Shown piece after piece: positions 1-14,300 of a stretch of DNA of 64,000 nucleotides. The notes below the pieces were generated by a model, which had not been told where the DNA came from, did not search any database, and worked only from the letters and a program-made list of their open reading frames with translations. The position numbers and the translations under genes are program-made. Source of the DNA: Ifrita kowaldi (taxonomy: Eukaryota; Chordata; Aves; Passeriformes; Cinclosomatidae). The stretch lies in NCBI GenBank assembly GCA_013398055.1, contig VZRS01002799.1, forward strand, positions 915,845 to 979,844. Direction: 5' to 3'. Each line of letters starts with the position of its first letter. Position 1 is the first letter of the stretch.

Positions 1-2296
1 GTAGTAAGTAGCTCACAGAAATTCCTCTCCTGGCCTGGAGTCTGGGCATGGCTCTGTAGCCACTTGAGAAGCCATCATGAAAAGGTAGTTGAATGTTCGC
101 TCTGTCCATTTTTGAATGCAGATATTTGGGACTGAAGGTGATGATTATTCCCCTGGACTACCTCTTTGATGGCAAGACTTGGCCTTTTTAGGAAGTTTAA
201 TGGTACAATATATCTGTGCAAGTTTTCCTCCAAGCTCTGAGTGTATGTTTGAGTTTTCATTTACTGCTGTCACAATAAAATTTCTGTCCCTATGCCTCTA
301 TCTTTTAATATCTTTGCTCAAGGAGGTTTTAGAAGTCCATGAGTTTAGAGCTATGTGGAGGAGAGTGGTGATGACTGGGAGGAAAGCTGAAGTCATTGAA
401 AGCAGGGTATGATCACGATTCAGCCGCCCCATTTCTTGGGTCAGCCCATTGTTTGCTGTGGTTTGAATGGAGCCCTGAGAGGTGTGATGGTTCTGTTTGG
501 GGCTCCCATTGCCCACTTGCTGGGCACACGCTGACCTGCTCTTTAATCAAGAGTCTTGCTGCAGTAGAACTTAGATTGTAAGACATTCTTTTGCTCTCAG
601 TGCCAGTCTTCAGACCACAATTCAAGTCATGGCTGGCTTGTTTGAGATGGAATAGTGAAGGCTTGAGATTCTTTTAAGAGGGAAAGTGAGGAGATGGTAT
701 CCAGGAGAGCAAGAATTGTTTGGAGAGAAGACAAATTTGAGCTATTAGCAACATCAGTGCTGTATTTGATGCTTCCAAAGCCATTGAGTGTCTCAAAATT
801 AATGTAAGAACACTTTTTTTTTTATTTCACGATAGCTTCTTCTGAGGGAAGTAAAGCAGTCCATTGCGGGGAAAAAACCTTAAACTCCTTCTTTCCTGAA
901 ACAGTTACTCACTCATAAGGAGTCAGACCCAGCTGAAGTGTAGGATACCCTTGTTTTGTAGGACCCTGAAAAATAGCCCCAGAACTACAAAGAGTTGTGG
1001 GACATTAACATGACACGACAGGATATCATACATAATAATAAATGTAGAAAACTGCACATACAGTCCCACAATTATAAATGTTTTCTAATTATTGAAATTG
1101 AAAATCGCCTTGTTATGCATTTATGAGTTCTTTTCTTTTGTATCCTTCTTTTACTTTGATTTCTGCTAGTAAAGCCAAAGGAAAGTAGTAGCTAAGGATT
1201 CATTTTATGCTGATGAATTTCTTCTTTGTTTTAAAACTTGGGTTAAAAGAAAAGAAAAGGAACAACAAATGAAGTAATTTAGATGTCAGATGTATCCCTG
1301 GAGATGGAGAGAGATGGGTCAGCGTGATCATATAAGAAATCTAGCTAAACCAAAGTTCAGTATCTAAGAGCATCAGTGAATTTCTTGTTGCTTAGAAATT
1401 GATCCATTTTGTATCTCAGAGGAATTGTATTCATTTGAATTTGTTGATTAGAGAGTGTATTGCATTATCGAATGATACTATTTAGTGAAGAGTTGAGCAA
1501 GTGCCATGAGAAAAACCCAAAAGACTTCACTTCAAAATGTATTTTGTTCATTTATTTAATGAAACAAAATCTTTTGCTTGGTTTGTTTCAATAGAAATGC
1601 AAAAGAAAATTGGATCTTTTATTTAAATGAAATCTGATAATGAAGTGATTTGCTATGGTACTGTCTGTCCTGGTAAATTTGGTGGTGGTGACACTGAGAG
1701 ATAAAGTGATAAATGGGGTGGTAAGGCAACTTTTCAAATCAATGAAGTGTTAGGAGGGTTGAGGTTTTTTTAGCAGTACTATCAGATGTAATTTAAAATC
1801 TTTAAAATTCTGCAGTACCAATTTTCAAATCACAAGAATGAAGAGTAATGTGTTGCCATAGTCCCTTGTCCCTAATAATAAGGTTTTAAATAGCTGTTCT
1901 TCAGATTAAGAAATCACTGCTGCACATTAAGCTAACATGTAAGGAGTAAACTGTATTCATTACTGAGTTAATTTCGCTTGACTGCACGTTGATAGTAATC
2001 AGATGTGAAAAAGAAACCTAGTGTGGTCCAGTTTGTGTAGGATGTGCTGTACAATAATTTGTTATGTGCTGAAGGTACTTCAGATTCTTTGTTGTCAAGC
2101 ACTATTTTTTTTTCTTCCTGTCCCTTCCTCCCAGTCTCATCCCTGTTAGGAGTGCTAGGAAGAGCCCAGGAGCCCAAAGGAGTATAGCCCTCATCACTGA
2201 AGGAGCAACACAGGAAATGTGTATAATGCTAACAGCTGAGGGAAACATGCTTCATATCAGCAGCAATTAAAACGGATGGGCAGCATCATTGGAACC
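1..2296. other. Upstream of PPEF1, no gene recognised
   Basis: AT-rich sequence with no convincing exon, repeat family or CpG island. In humans RS1 lies next on this side of PPEF1. I looked for its signal-peptide exon on the - strand and did not see it. PPEF1 non-coding 5' exons or a promoter could lie here, but nothing in the sequence identifies them. Confidence 0.6.
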
Positions 2297-2339
2297 ATGG
2301 GGTGCAGCAGTTCTGTAGCTGACAGAAGGTCAGAGAATG
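2297..2339 (+). CDS. PPEF1: PPEF1 coding exon 1 (residues 1-14, start codon)
   Basis: Begins ATGG with A at -3, a strong start context, and encodes MGCSSSVADRRSEN before a G|GTGAGT donor (phase 1). Met-Gly-Cys with Ser at position 6 fits N-myristoylation at Gly2 with possible palmitoylation at Cys3. Human PPEF1 also starts MGCSSS, which is why this ATG was chosen over the in-frame ATG at 2276. Confidence 0.9.
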
Positions 2340-5300
2340 GTGAGTGTTGCCTTTGTCTTCAGGGAAAGTGGTTGTTCTCTCTCTAACACCAGAAGAGGAT
2401 TGCAAGGTAACGTTTCCCCCCTGTCCTGTTCAGGGAAAATTATTTTCTAATTATTTTCTTTTTAAAAGAATGCATAGCTTTTGGACGCTGGCTGAGGTCA
2501 GGAAGCAGCTTTAGACCACCTCTAACTCTGACAGATTGGGTTGTAAAAGATTCACAGCATCTGGGATAGAAGCTAAATTACAGAGATGTCTGTGCTCGCT
2601 CTGTCACTGGCAAAGCTTAGGGGGTAAGGTATTGAGTGGGACCTTTTATGGCTTTTCACACCACAGGATTCCTGGGCAAACCACCCCAATTTCCCTGCTG
2701 TTGGGTGACCCCAATTATAAAACAAGTGTAATAAAGCAGAGCTATTACAATGACTTCAAAATCAGTTTTCTGGCCTACCAAGTGCCTGGCCTGGCATTTT
2801 CCCTGACAGTTACTGAGGCTGTCAGCTGAAAGTCCCCACAGGACCTGCTTAAATGTTCAATTAAACTAATGGATCATCACCCTCCTTTTAATCATACCCC
2901 ACCTTGCTATGAACTCAGCAGTCTTTGCTCAGGCAGGTGGGTTCCAGGATTCATTCAGACCTTTGTTCAGACCCTTTGTGTTCTCTTTCAAGATTTTTCA
3001 TTAAAGCACAGTTTACTGGTCAGTAGAGAGCCTTGTTACTTGGTACTGTGCCTAGTCTTAGGGCATTATTATGCTGAACAGCCATGGTTGAAGAGGAAGG
3101 CTTTTTTTGACTACCAAGCCAGGACCCAAGTCACAGGAAGCTCATGACTATGAAGCAGGAGCACTTAGTCACGGCTACAGGGATCCCAGCTGACTGGTTT
3201 GAGAGCAGCCCTGAGCTTTGTGTATGCTACCCCGTAGCAGCATCAGTGCTGTATCACAGCAGTGACATTAGAATGGAATCATCCAGAGTCCCAGACCTAC
3301 CTGTAACTCAGAGGCAGCCCTTCCGCTTTGGGTATGCATGCTGTGCCTACATGTGCCTTGCAAGACCTTGGAGATGTGCTACTTGGGAATATTTCTGAGT
3401 GTGTGCTTCAGCTTGAAGTGGGCATGAGGAGCTGTACTCTTTCTTGATCAACAACCATCAACACACATTGATGTGGGGCATTAGCCCAAAGATGGCTTAT
3501 GATTTTGTGTGCTTGCTGGACTATGTTTTGTCTTCTGGAACTGCTGGATGGTTTTCTTTCTGCTCTTCAACAGTAGTCAAGTGGTGTTGAACCATCATTC
3601 TATCTGCAGCCTGAGGCTGTACGTTTCTCTAATGCATTAATAACATTAATTTATCAGATACTTGTTGGTGTAGAGACCTTCTGCAACTGATAACAATTTC
3701 TTTTAGAGATGCAGTTTAGCCTAGTGTGAAAATAATGTTCGGATTCAGTCGTGAGAATAACAGTGCTGTAATAAGTACAATTAAAAACAAGAAAGACAGG
3801 AAATATTCTGTTAGATTTGCAACATTAACCACAGTGATTGATATGCTTCTGTCTTATGTGATAGCAATGGAACTGTGCCATGTTAAGTGCTCAGGACCAT
3901 TAAGCAACCCAGGGGGCTTTAATGGGAAGTTTAATGGCTCTGATGCTGGAAATCAGTTTCTGTGCTGGTGACTGCACTTTGCCCCTTAGATACTTTTCTA
4001 AACAGAAATGTTGGTGACAGCCTTGCTGTAATATGCCAGGCTTTCAGGTCTGTAGTGGTGGGGACTTCCAGAAAGGACTGAAAATGAGAGAGATCTCATA
4101 GTTTTTGTAGGGTCTGAAGGATGCTCTTAGTCATATAAGGATCACATTTCCTTCAGGCAGGAGGATTTTTCTAGGGTGGATGCAATATCTACAGGATGGG
4201 AGTCTTTATGGATTTCAGTCTTGTCTAGACTAGAAAATTTTACCACTTTAGCTATACTGTATAATCATTAATGGTAAAATGAACAAACAACGTGTTGTTA
4301 TGGTATCTGCAAACATTTTTATAAAAAGGTTTCCTTAATGTTATACATCTATTAATAGAATCACTTTCCCGTTACTGTTTGTCCTTACCTGCATAACTAT
4401 CAGTTTAAGAAAAAAATCATTCTCACTCAGGTTCCACTCATCCTAGTATAAAAATTCCTGGTATTTGAGATCAGTTACAATTACTGACTGGTGTAAACTG
4501 TTGTCCCTGTAGTACAGAGCTTTTCTTTACTGTTTTGCAGTGCAGGACTGTGTCCACCTCAGGACCCCTTTGTGCCACCAGATGTTGCTCTGCTTAATAA
4601 ACTTTTATCTGAGCAGTTAAAGGAATGTGCTCTCTTTCTGGCATGAATGAGGCCTGTAGGCAGCAGGCTTCTTCCTCAGCCTGCAGTCTTGATGACTGTC
4701 CTTCAGTGAAGTTTCCAGTGGTTTTCCAGTCTGAGACAATAGTAGACACAGCTTCTTAAAATGCTGAATGGAATGCATATTCAGCACATAGTCAAAAATG
4801 GTCTTCTGGCATGTTCCATTGAATTTTTGGGGTGTATGTTCTTTTGTTAACCAAGTTAGCCGAAGATATACCTGATTGCCTTTTGGTTTGTCTGTTTAAG
4901 CAACATATTCTGCCCCTCAATACCATTTGTTAACTTTTTATCCTAGCATTTGAATTTTGCTGGCTTGCTGATGCAGCTCTGCAGGCAAAGACTTCCTGGT
5001 AGAAGAGGTTGTTGAAAATACTGTCATTATATGGTTGTTCATGTTGCAGCTTGCAAAATCAAAGCTTTTTACTGCAGCTTGATAAAGAAATACATTCTGT
5101 TGATAGGCCAAACTGTTCTTCCTTTCTTCACCTTCCCAAAACTCATATAGTGCCCATCAGCTGAACATGACTGACTTCTTGCCTGGGTACTGTCTTCAAG
5201 GCAATTAAATGGGGAAGGTTACTAACAACTTAGGCCTGAGCAAGTCAGCCAACTTGGGATCTGTGTCTAAAGAAAGAAACAGTAAAGGCATCCTGCATTT

Positions 5301-8300
5301 TTTTCAGTCTCACTTTTACTGGGTTCCATCTTTTTGTTGACTGTGCACAATGGACTGAATTTGTCATCTATCTGTGAAATTCTGCAAAGGCAGCATGCAT
5401 ATTTTCCTTGTAGATTATCCTGCATCCATGTGTACTCCACTGCTTTCTGTTTTGACAGTCATTAGAGCTGCAATCCTCATCCAGAAGTGGTACCGCTTTA
5501 CGATGGCCCGGCTGGAGATGAGGCGCCGCTATTCCCTCAGTATCTTTCAGTCAATCGAATATGCTGATGAACAGGATCAACTACAGGTTTGTGATCTTCC
5601 ACTCTTCTTGTACTAGCAGCTGTATTATCCCCAGGACTGTGGTTACACAAACAAAATGAGTATGTGGTGATATCTTCCTACAAAGTTGGGTCCTGATTAA
5701 TAAAACCATTTCCCTGCCTGACACATGAACTAAGTTGTGTGTATTCATACACAGACATACAGGTGAATGTAACTCCATGGGCATCAGGACACCATCCTGC
5801 CCATACAGCATATCTAGGGTATAGGTTTGTGTATAGCAGCTCTGTTAGCCAGGGATTGCAGGTCGTTTGCAGATCACTGTGGGTGATCTTAACTGTGTCT
5901 GTGAGGCAACAACTGTGCAACAGCAATATCAGTGTTTCAGCATGTCAGCCCAGGCTTTCTTTAGGGTCAATACAGGAAATTTGGAACTTACAGGCCTTTT
6001 GTGTTCATCCTAGCACCTGTGTGTAGAGTCAGTTCAATGCATTGTAGCAGTTGATTCCATTGACTATGAAGGAAATCTAGGCAAATAGTCTGGGTGATGG
6101 GCAAGATGAATTACACCCAAAAATGTCAGCAGCACTGACACAGCCCTGAAATATTTTATGTATTCATAAAGTGTCAATCATGAATTCATAGCAAAGAAGG
6201 AAAGGGAGCTATTTTTATAGTAGGACACAAATTGTGTCATTGCAGGATGATAAGTTGGGAATATACAGTAGTGACTTAGATCCCCCTAAATGGGAAATCG
6301 CAAGTAATTGAGTAAGAAAGAAGATGTTAATGCTTTTTGGATCACCTAATCTGATCAGTGTGTTTGTTCTTTTCTTTTTCATACTCAGCTATCCAACTTC
6401 TTTACATTCATGCTGGAACACTGTACTCATCCTGATTCAGGTAATGGTAAAAATAAAAGTAATGTGGAAATTCTGTTTGAAAAACTTGATATGAGGAAAG
6501 TTAATTTTCAATGTGATATTTACAGCCTATGGCATGTGCTGGGGTTGAGGTTTGATAATGTAATATGAATTTGATCCTCTAAGTGTTGACACTGCTCACT
6601 ATCTACTCAGTGAGTCAGAGCAGTCAGTAAGTCAGAACAGGTGCTTTTGTCCTCATGAGAATATTCAGAGGTGCTCAGAGTGCTTTCTTACGTTACTGCC
6701 CTTCCTACAGAATCCAATTTTCACAGCTTTCTATGCATGTTTTCTTAAGCTATGAGATGTGATTATTCAGAGAGATTGTGTTCAGTTGGTTTAAGGCAGG
6801 TATAATCAAAGAGGTTGCTCTTCCACCCCCCCCTCCCCTTTCCTCCCCCCTGGCAGTTCTGGATCACTTCTTAATTTAATTTGTTCTAGATTTCACTGCA
6901 ACATGTATCAGTATGTGAATGATAAAAAATGAAATAAATTTAAACTGCTGGAGATAAATCTTTAGAAACCCTCTCAATTACGCTTCAGTTATTCAAGAAA
7001 TAACCTTTAATTTTTGAAGTACTGTGGGATCCTTGAGCATAACTTACTTTTGAGGTCAAGCTCAACAGAAGGACAGAAAGTGATTCTTAAGTCCAGAAAA
7101 CAAACATGACTTCCCTGAACAAATTCAGAATAGATCTAATCCCAGTGGAGTTAAAAATGAGGCTGTCCGCTTCTTATTGCATTACAAGAAAATGCCCTTT
7201 CTTTTTCATCTGGTCTAGCCACGGGTTATTCCAATTAAAATTTGCACAAGATACTTTGATAGCAGGATAAAACCACCATCAAAACCTTAAGTGGTTCAGT
7301 GTTCTAATGACAACCGGTAGAAATGGCGATTTTTCTCTCTTAAATACTTTAGAGTGCCTAATGCTCTCTGTGCTCTGCAGAAAAATAAATTACGTTTGAG
7401 CCTTGGTCCAAAGTCAAGGCAGATGATACAAAAGTCCTTCCTTTGATTTTTTTTTTTTCCATTACTGCCATGTTCTGTGAAAAAAATCTGCTTTAGTCAT
7501 TTAACTTCCTGGGAAGGAATTGGCAAACTTAAAGAAAATCAGATACTGCTCACTTCATCTACTTCTTCATGCTGATAGTGCACCTCTGTTCAGCTTTTCC
7601 ACCTGAATGGGAAAGAAAACAGTAGTGCTAGGTCTGAGATTTGGAAAAATATTGTTAATCTCTATTTTTAATATAAAAATGGAAATTTTCAGCTGCTCAT
7701 CGTAGATATGGTTTATCCACCTTTATTAATTGTGTCTGCTGACAGAAGGAACAAGGGTGAGGTGTCTTAGGTGACTTTCTAGGGCTCAGGACATTGCAGA
7801 GCACACTGCTACATGCATAGGTTTATATGCAGGTGGAGAGCCAAGCCTCTACCTGTGCACAGGGAGGGAGACGGAGCGTCCTGTGGGCTGCACCTCATCA
7901 CCACTGCACAGGTGACCTGTTTCTTGGTCTTGTAGATACTGGGAATTGCAGATTTGGTTAAGGCTGAAACACATGATAAAGTGTAGATGGTTTATGATAA
8001 AGCATTCTTTTGTCTTGCTGGCTTAAAGCTTCCATTTTTAGGACTGATTTCGTTAAGACTTGATAACTGCTCCAAAGGCTTTATTTTTGTCTTGGTTTGT
8101 TCCCCCTTTCTAACACCATGTGTTACAGGTACCAGAACCCTAAACAAAACTGAAAAATTCTGGTGTACGTTTAGTAAAGAGATGGCCAAGGCTGCCTATC
8201 TATGCAAAGGAACTGACTTAGATTTTTTTTGAGGAATTGCATATCAAATGTCTGTTGTGTGGGTTGTGGTTATTTTGTCCAACTACTGGCTGTGTGCATT

Positions 8301-11300
8301 CTTTGCTTTAAGCTCTTGATTGCTTGCCCCTGGAAGTGACCTTTGCAGCATCCATGCTAGCCCCACTGATGTAAGCAAAATCAGTGCTGAACAGAGGGAT
8401 TCTTAAAGAACTGCTTCCACTTTTGCTGAATCACCACCTTAAGATACGAATCACCATGAACATAAACATAACCGAGAGGCTTCAAATCGACTTTGCTCTT
8501 CTCAAGCATTTTCCAAAACCCACAATTCTCTGGTGCTTTTTTTTCCCCAGCAGTATGTGCTCACTTAAATTAGAGTGATTGCATATGGTTCTAAAGCTGT
8601 CTCCAAGAAGACAGTGTATAATATTCTTACCAGAGAACAGGTTGCCTGTTCTTCTCAGTATGATAAGAAAGTTACCTGAAAATTCTGTGATCTGTGGTTT
8701 TCCTTACATTATAAACCACTCAGTCTCCACTATTAATCTTGTTACTTTCCTCTTTTTAATCTGTTTTTGCAGATTATGTTTTTCAAAGAAAGAAAGCAGC
8801 TGCCATCTCATTGACACAGTAGTGCTTTTGATGTGATTGTTTATCTGTTATACCCTAAAGCTTTTTTCATCCTCTCATTCTCCTTAAGATATCAGTGGAG
8901 TTTGTGATTGTGATATTATATAGCTGAGTGTCTTGTTCTGCGTCTTACTAAAGGTTATTTTGCAAGGGTTTGTGGGAAATAAGAATAAAAACCTTTTCTA
9001 CCTTACACTTTTCTCCCTCGTTTCCTGAAAAAATGTTCCTACTTTCTCAGCTTTCAATGGAAAGTTCTCTGGTCAGAGAAAGCTGGAAACTGCCTTTCCA
9101 GCAAAAGGTGACCCATTTACTCACTCTTTTATGGGCACATTGAGGGTGAGAAGACTGCAGACACGTCCTGGGAAAAATGGTGGGACTGGGAATCTAAGCC
9201 TGTTCCTCTCAAGGTCACCAGGGCACCTCCTGGAGCCTTTCTTCAAAGGGGAACAAAAGAAAAAAAGTGTTGTTTTCTGCAGTTTCACTCCCCATGATGC
9301 CTCCCTTACAGCTTTAGCACCCTTCCAAGGTATTTTGCACAGGGTGATTCTTGCAGTGGGGAATAAGTTATAGCTGCTTGTAGTTTGTAGCGCCAGGAAT
9401 GGAGTGAAAGAAGAAATGTTTGAAGTGTTACAGAAACCTCCTCCTTCCTCTTTGTAGGCTCAGTGTCCATTTGGCTTTGACCTGAGGGCTGTGAATCAGT
9501 ATCTGGCATATGTAAGAGCCCTTCTCAGGAGTCGGAGGTACTCTCAGATACCCCAATGGTCAGGCCGAAGGCACACAGATCATGGCAGAACAGAGAACTG
9601 ATTTCAGAGCTGCAGAAGTAGCTGATTCCTGGTAACCCTGATTGTGAGTACATCCTTGGCAGTGGCAGTTTTGACTTGCCTCTAACAACTCCCCTGGCAA
9701 GGTGATCTTGTCAGGAGAATCAGGTCCTTGGGCTTTCTGTGGCCAAATTGACTCCACCTAGGTCTGGGCCTTTGTGTTTAACATGGAATATGGCTGTAGG
9801 ATAGTTGTGTGGGCTCTGTTAATACTGAAGGCTCAACTCCCTGACCTCTGGTGTCAGAGTACAAAGCAGGATATTGCCTGTGCTCCCTCTAGTCAGTGGA
9901 GAGATGCAGATGCTGGCAGAGGGTGTTCCATTCTGTCTTGACACATGTGCCTGAACCAGGCAGGCCTAGACTTTTCATCTGTCTTTCAGTATGAACTGAA
10001 AGAGCCTTGATAGCTTCGACTAGAACAGGAAAATGTGAGCAGTGCTGAATCCTCCAGAATTAGTCCTGCATGGGGCCTGTGGTGAGCTGGGGTACTGGCT
10101 GGCCACCATGGTGATCCCCAGGCTGCTTTAGATCATCCATTACTGACTGTTCAGAGATGGGACAATCATGCTGTGCGGGAAGAAGCCTTAAAATCCGGCT
10201 GAAAGACTGCCTGAGGAGCTGTAAGCACACTCTAAGGGTAATGACCATGACTGGCTTTTGTCAACTCATCCAGAAGTGGAAAATGGGGTGTACTTTGCAG
10301 AGATATGCCCTACAGGGGAAGAGATTGAGTTTCCCAGCCTCATCATGTGCCCAAATGGAAGCGAGTCTGTGAGGAAGGCAAGTTCATGTTCAGAGGTAAA
10401 GTGATGGATAGATGGCTTGCTGTGTGCAGGAAGGGGAGGCAGGAGTAGGAGCAGGCATGGGCAGGTGTCTGCCTGGCTTGAAGCACCGAGAAGATCACTG
10501 ACTCTGAAGGAGTCATGTCAGATGAGGACAGCTGGTTAGAACAGGCAAGAAATGAGGAATTTGGGTGGTCTGAGAAGCTGGTTCTGCAGTTGCCCACTTC
10601 CTGGGAAGTACAGTGCAGAGGGAGATACTGTCCAGAGGCCTGCTGCTAGAGCTGGAGCAAGAACTGGTGCAAATGTGCTTGGCTGATCACTATGTGGGAA
10701 TCAGCAATTTCAGTCCATGGTGACATTCTGGTGTCCAGCCAGACAAAGCTGTCACTGAGGTGGAAGGCTGCAAATCAAACTGTACTTGGTGGAAACGGTG
10801 AACCCTGAGCACCTTGCTGTTATTTGATGCCTTAATCCATTTACATGGCTGAGTATAATATTGCATTAGCACTGAATGTGCTAATCAGCTCACAGCTGGA
10901 GTGCTGATAGTAAAAGGGGACTTTTAAAAATCCAGATTACATTTTTATCTATTTATTTCTTTAATATGGATTTTATCCAGTTGCAAGACAAGTTGGCCTT
11001 TATGAATCTCATAATTTAGGAGGCCACATGCTGGTTTTGGCTTCTGTAAGTTTTGAGTCACAGCTACAGGTCAGCTGTAAATCAACAATAAATAATACAG
11101 CTACATGGCTGTAAATAATACATTTTTATTTGCAGTTGCAGGAAATCAGGGTTACAGAAAATTTACCTGTAGCCCAGCAAATAGTGTTTACAACAATCAT
11201 CTCACAAGAGCAACTCTGCAACAGCAGCTGCTAGAACACTCGTTTAGGGCCTGTTTCTCTCTTTTAGGATAATATATGGTCAAGACAATCTGCAAGAAGA

Positions 11301-14300
11301 AAACACTGAAATCTGCTGATCAGTCAGTTACATTTCAAGGTTATGTCAAGAAAAATACTGGATTGAAGCAATTAGCCGTGTTCCTTCTTTCTCCATGTTC
11401 CAGGAGAATTAGAAGCTATGCTCTACTTTCACCACTCTGTTTTTGTTTACTTTATTTCATCCAACAGTTTTATGGAAGCCAACCAAAAGCTGGCATTGTT
11501 TCCTAGCTGTATCAGAAAGGAGTGATTTGCAATCTGCTATGAATAAATAGAATTTTGTTGGTGACTTTTAAAAAATCACTGACCTTCTGGTATCTAGCCT
11601 AAAAATTTTAAATAGAAAATAAAAGCAATAGAAGTGAATCTCCAAAACCTGTGTCAAAAGTGTAATACTGAATTTTAAACAGATGATGGTCATTAAAGAT
11701 CAGCCATGACTTTTGTGTCTCCTTGCATCAGGGGGAAGGAGAAGGAAGTTTGTACCAGGTGATGGTTCTCGTTACCTGTATGAGCAGACTGCTCCACAAC
11801 TTCAGTGCAAAATTTTTTGCACCCTGACCACAGCTACCAGCAGCTGGAAAAGAGTTTTTGCCTGGTTTTAACTTTGCTTTGGTCTTTTTCACCTTGTTTT
11901 GGTTGATTGGTTGGTTGGGTTTAGTATTGTGGAACAATCTGGGGAGACCTGGAGCTTTTCCACTATTCGAGGAGTCAGCCACTGTAATACTGCAGCAGTT
12001 AAAGCAGTTACATTCAACCAGTTCTGGCCATGCTGCTACAGCTCTATGGGGGACTGGTGGAGTTTCTACAGTTTTGTTTTTCTTCCCTCTTGTTCCAGTT
12101 TCTCAAATTTTTACCAGCCCTAGTGCTCCTCAGGTGGTGGATGAAGGCTTATGTTTAAAAGAATTTGAAAAGAAGATTGATGTTCCAGACTCCTATTATG
12201 GACCACGACTCTCATTCCCCCTTACTGTTGAAGACGCCAATGCTCTCCTTCATGCTTTCAGGAATGAACAGGTAGTTTGCAACTGGCTTGGGGGTTTTTT
12301 TACTTATTTTACATCTGTCAAGTTGTAGTTCCACAATCCAATTTAAGTCTAAACTGGTGCCCAAAGAGATATTTCACCCTTCTTTTACATCCCATTATGT
12401 TTTCCTGCTAGCCCAGTGTGATCATAAATGTGCATGGTGAGCTGCCTTGGGAAATTGATCTGTCTGGAAGCTAACACAATAAAATCAAAAGCAGACAGTT
12501 CTCAGACAGGCGATTCCCAGATTTGATTCACTACTTTGCTGCATGACCACCAGGCCCAGCACTGGGGAGGAGGCAGGGAGTAGTGAGACAAAATGGGAGC
12601 ACTTAGCAGCTGCAAGGCAGGAGTTCTCAGTGAGAGTGCAGGACTGGGGAAGGTGTCCTAAGCTAAAATCGAAACTAATTATCATCTTTTTCTGGGTTAA
12701 AAGTGCTCATTGTTGGGTCCTCTGTCTTTTGTCCCCCACCTCATTCTTTTAGAGGAATTGAGGTGTAAGGGTTAATCACCTCATTCCAGGCTGCAAGACT
12801 CCACCATAACAGTGGGAGTGACTATAAAGCAGTGCTAATGTAGCAGAACACAGTGATAGCACAAATCTCTGGAGCTCAGGCTGCAGCTTCCAAGGCACTG
12901 AGGAGGCTGCCCCTCATTCTCTATATTCCTGAGCCAGCCCTTTTGTTGCCCACAAGATGAGGGTGGAGCAGGGAGGCATTACATGGCACAGCTCTGTTTG
13001 AACTTGTAATTATTTGTGCTTAACAATATATTATATATAAAGGGTAAGGGTCTATCTTGCTTTTTAATTTCCTAAATAAGAATATTTTTTCCTGAGTCAG
13101 TTTCTGTGGAGGCTGGTAGTAAAAGTACCAAATATAAAGCACATGATACATGAGCCAACCCAGACTTCACCTTACTGTCCACTCTCCCTTCTCTTACTAT
13201 GGCTGGCATTTTATTAAAGAAATGATCATATGTAATTGGCCTTTTTGTTTGCTTAAAAACGTGAATATTGAAAAGTTGTTCTGTAGCTCATCTATCTCCT
13301 CTACCAAGATTTCTCAGATCTGTTGGAATTAAAAGCTTTAAGAATCACCAACTAAAAAAATTTTCATAAAAAAACGTTAGGAGAGAAGACCGGAAGCTTC
13401 AGTGTTGCATTGTCATAACTTCTTCACCGTGAGCAGGAAGAAAACCCTTACCAAGGCAGCCCTTGCTGGAGCTTTCCTGTTTTTGTTTTTGCAGTTTGCT
13501 GAAATATCACTTATGGCCTTCGGGGGTTTTTTTGTTAGCTTGTGTTTTGGAGGTTGTGGGATTTTTGTTTGTTTGTTTGTGTTTTACTCACATCTAGAAT
13601 TACATCCTTTAAATTTTTTTTCCCAGTTACTTTAAACAGATGGCCTCATGCAATGATTCTGAGTGCTCTGTAAGTCTTATATTTTCTGAGAAGTAGTAAG
13701 AGTAGAAACAGTACAGTATAAATAAAGTGGGAAAATCTGTAAAATAAATTCAGTCGGGGCTCCATATCCATTCACTGGGAAGCAGAAGCAAAGCTCTGAA
13801 CACTCCTTATTCCCAGCACTAGGCTATACAGCCTGTACTGATGACTGGAGGTCTGCACTATAAATGACCTTGGCAATACATGTCTGATATTAATAAAGCA
13901 GACAGACCTATTGCTAATTTGAAGGAGTCTTCCTTTTCTACCTGCTTTTTTTTTTTTTCTCTCAGCTGCTTCATGCCCGCTATGTACTGCAGCTACTAAG
14001 TGAAACTAGGAGGGTTCTCAAGGAGATGCCAAATATCACCCATCTTTCAACTTCCTACTCTAAGGAGATAACAGTCTGTGGTAAGGTGCCAGAGAAGGTA
14101 ACTGCTTTGGGTTATGGGTTGATATTATGAGTGGTTAGACAATGATACATTTCCAAATTTTGCCATCACAAGAAATTTCTCAATGCCCTTTAAAAATTAT
14201 TTATTTATTTTTATTTATGTATTTTCCCCATCAAATGCATAAATTGGAACAAACAAACAAACAAACAAAAAAGTTCCTGAGTCATAATAAGAATATTTTA

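Noticed and set aside
1..2296. Searched for RS1 first exon or CDKL5 exons, expected neighbours in human
   Set aside because: No signal-peptide exon or kinase/discoidin sequence was seen on either strand.
11858..12328. 156-codon frame on the + strand taken as one exon
   Set aside because: Only 12099-12271 is coding; upstream residues are a GT-rich intron tract and downstream residues run past the GTAGTT donor.
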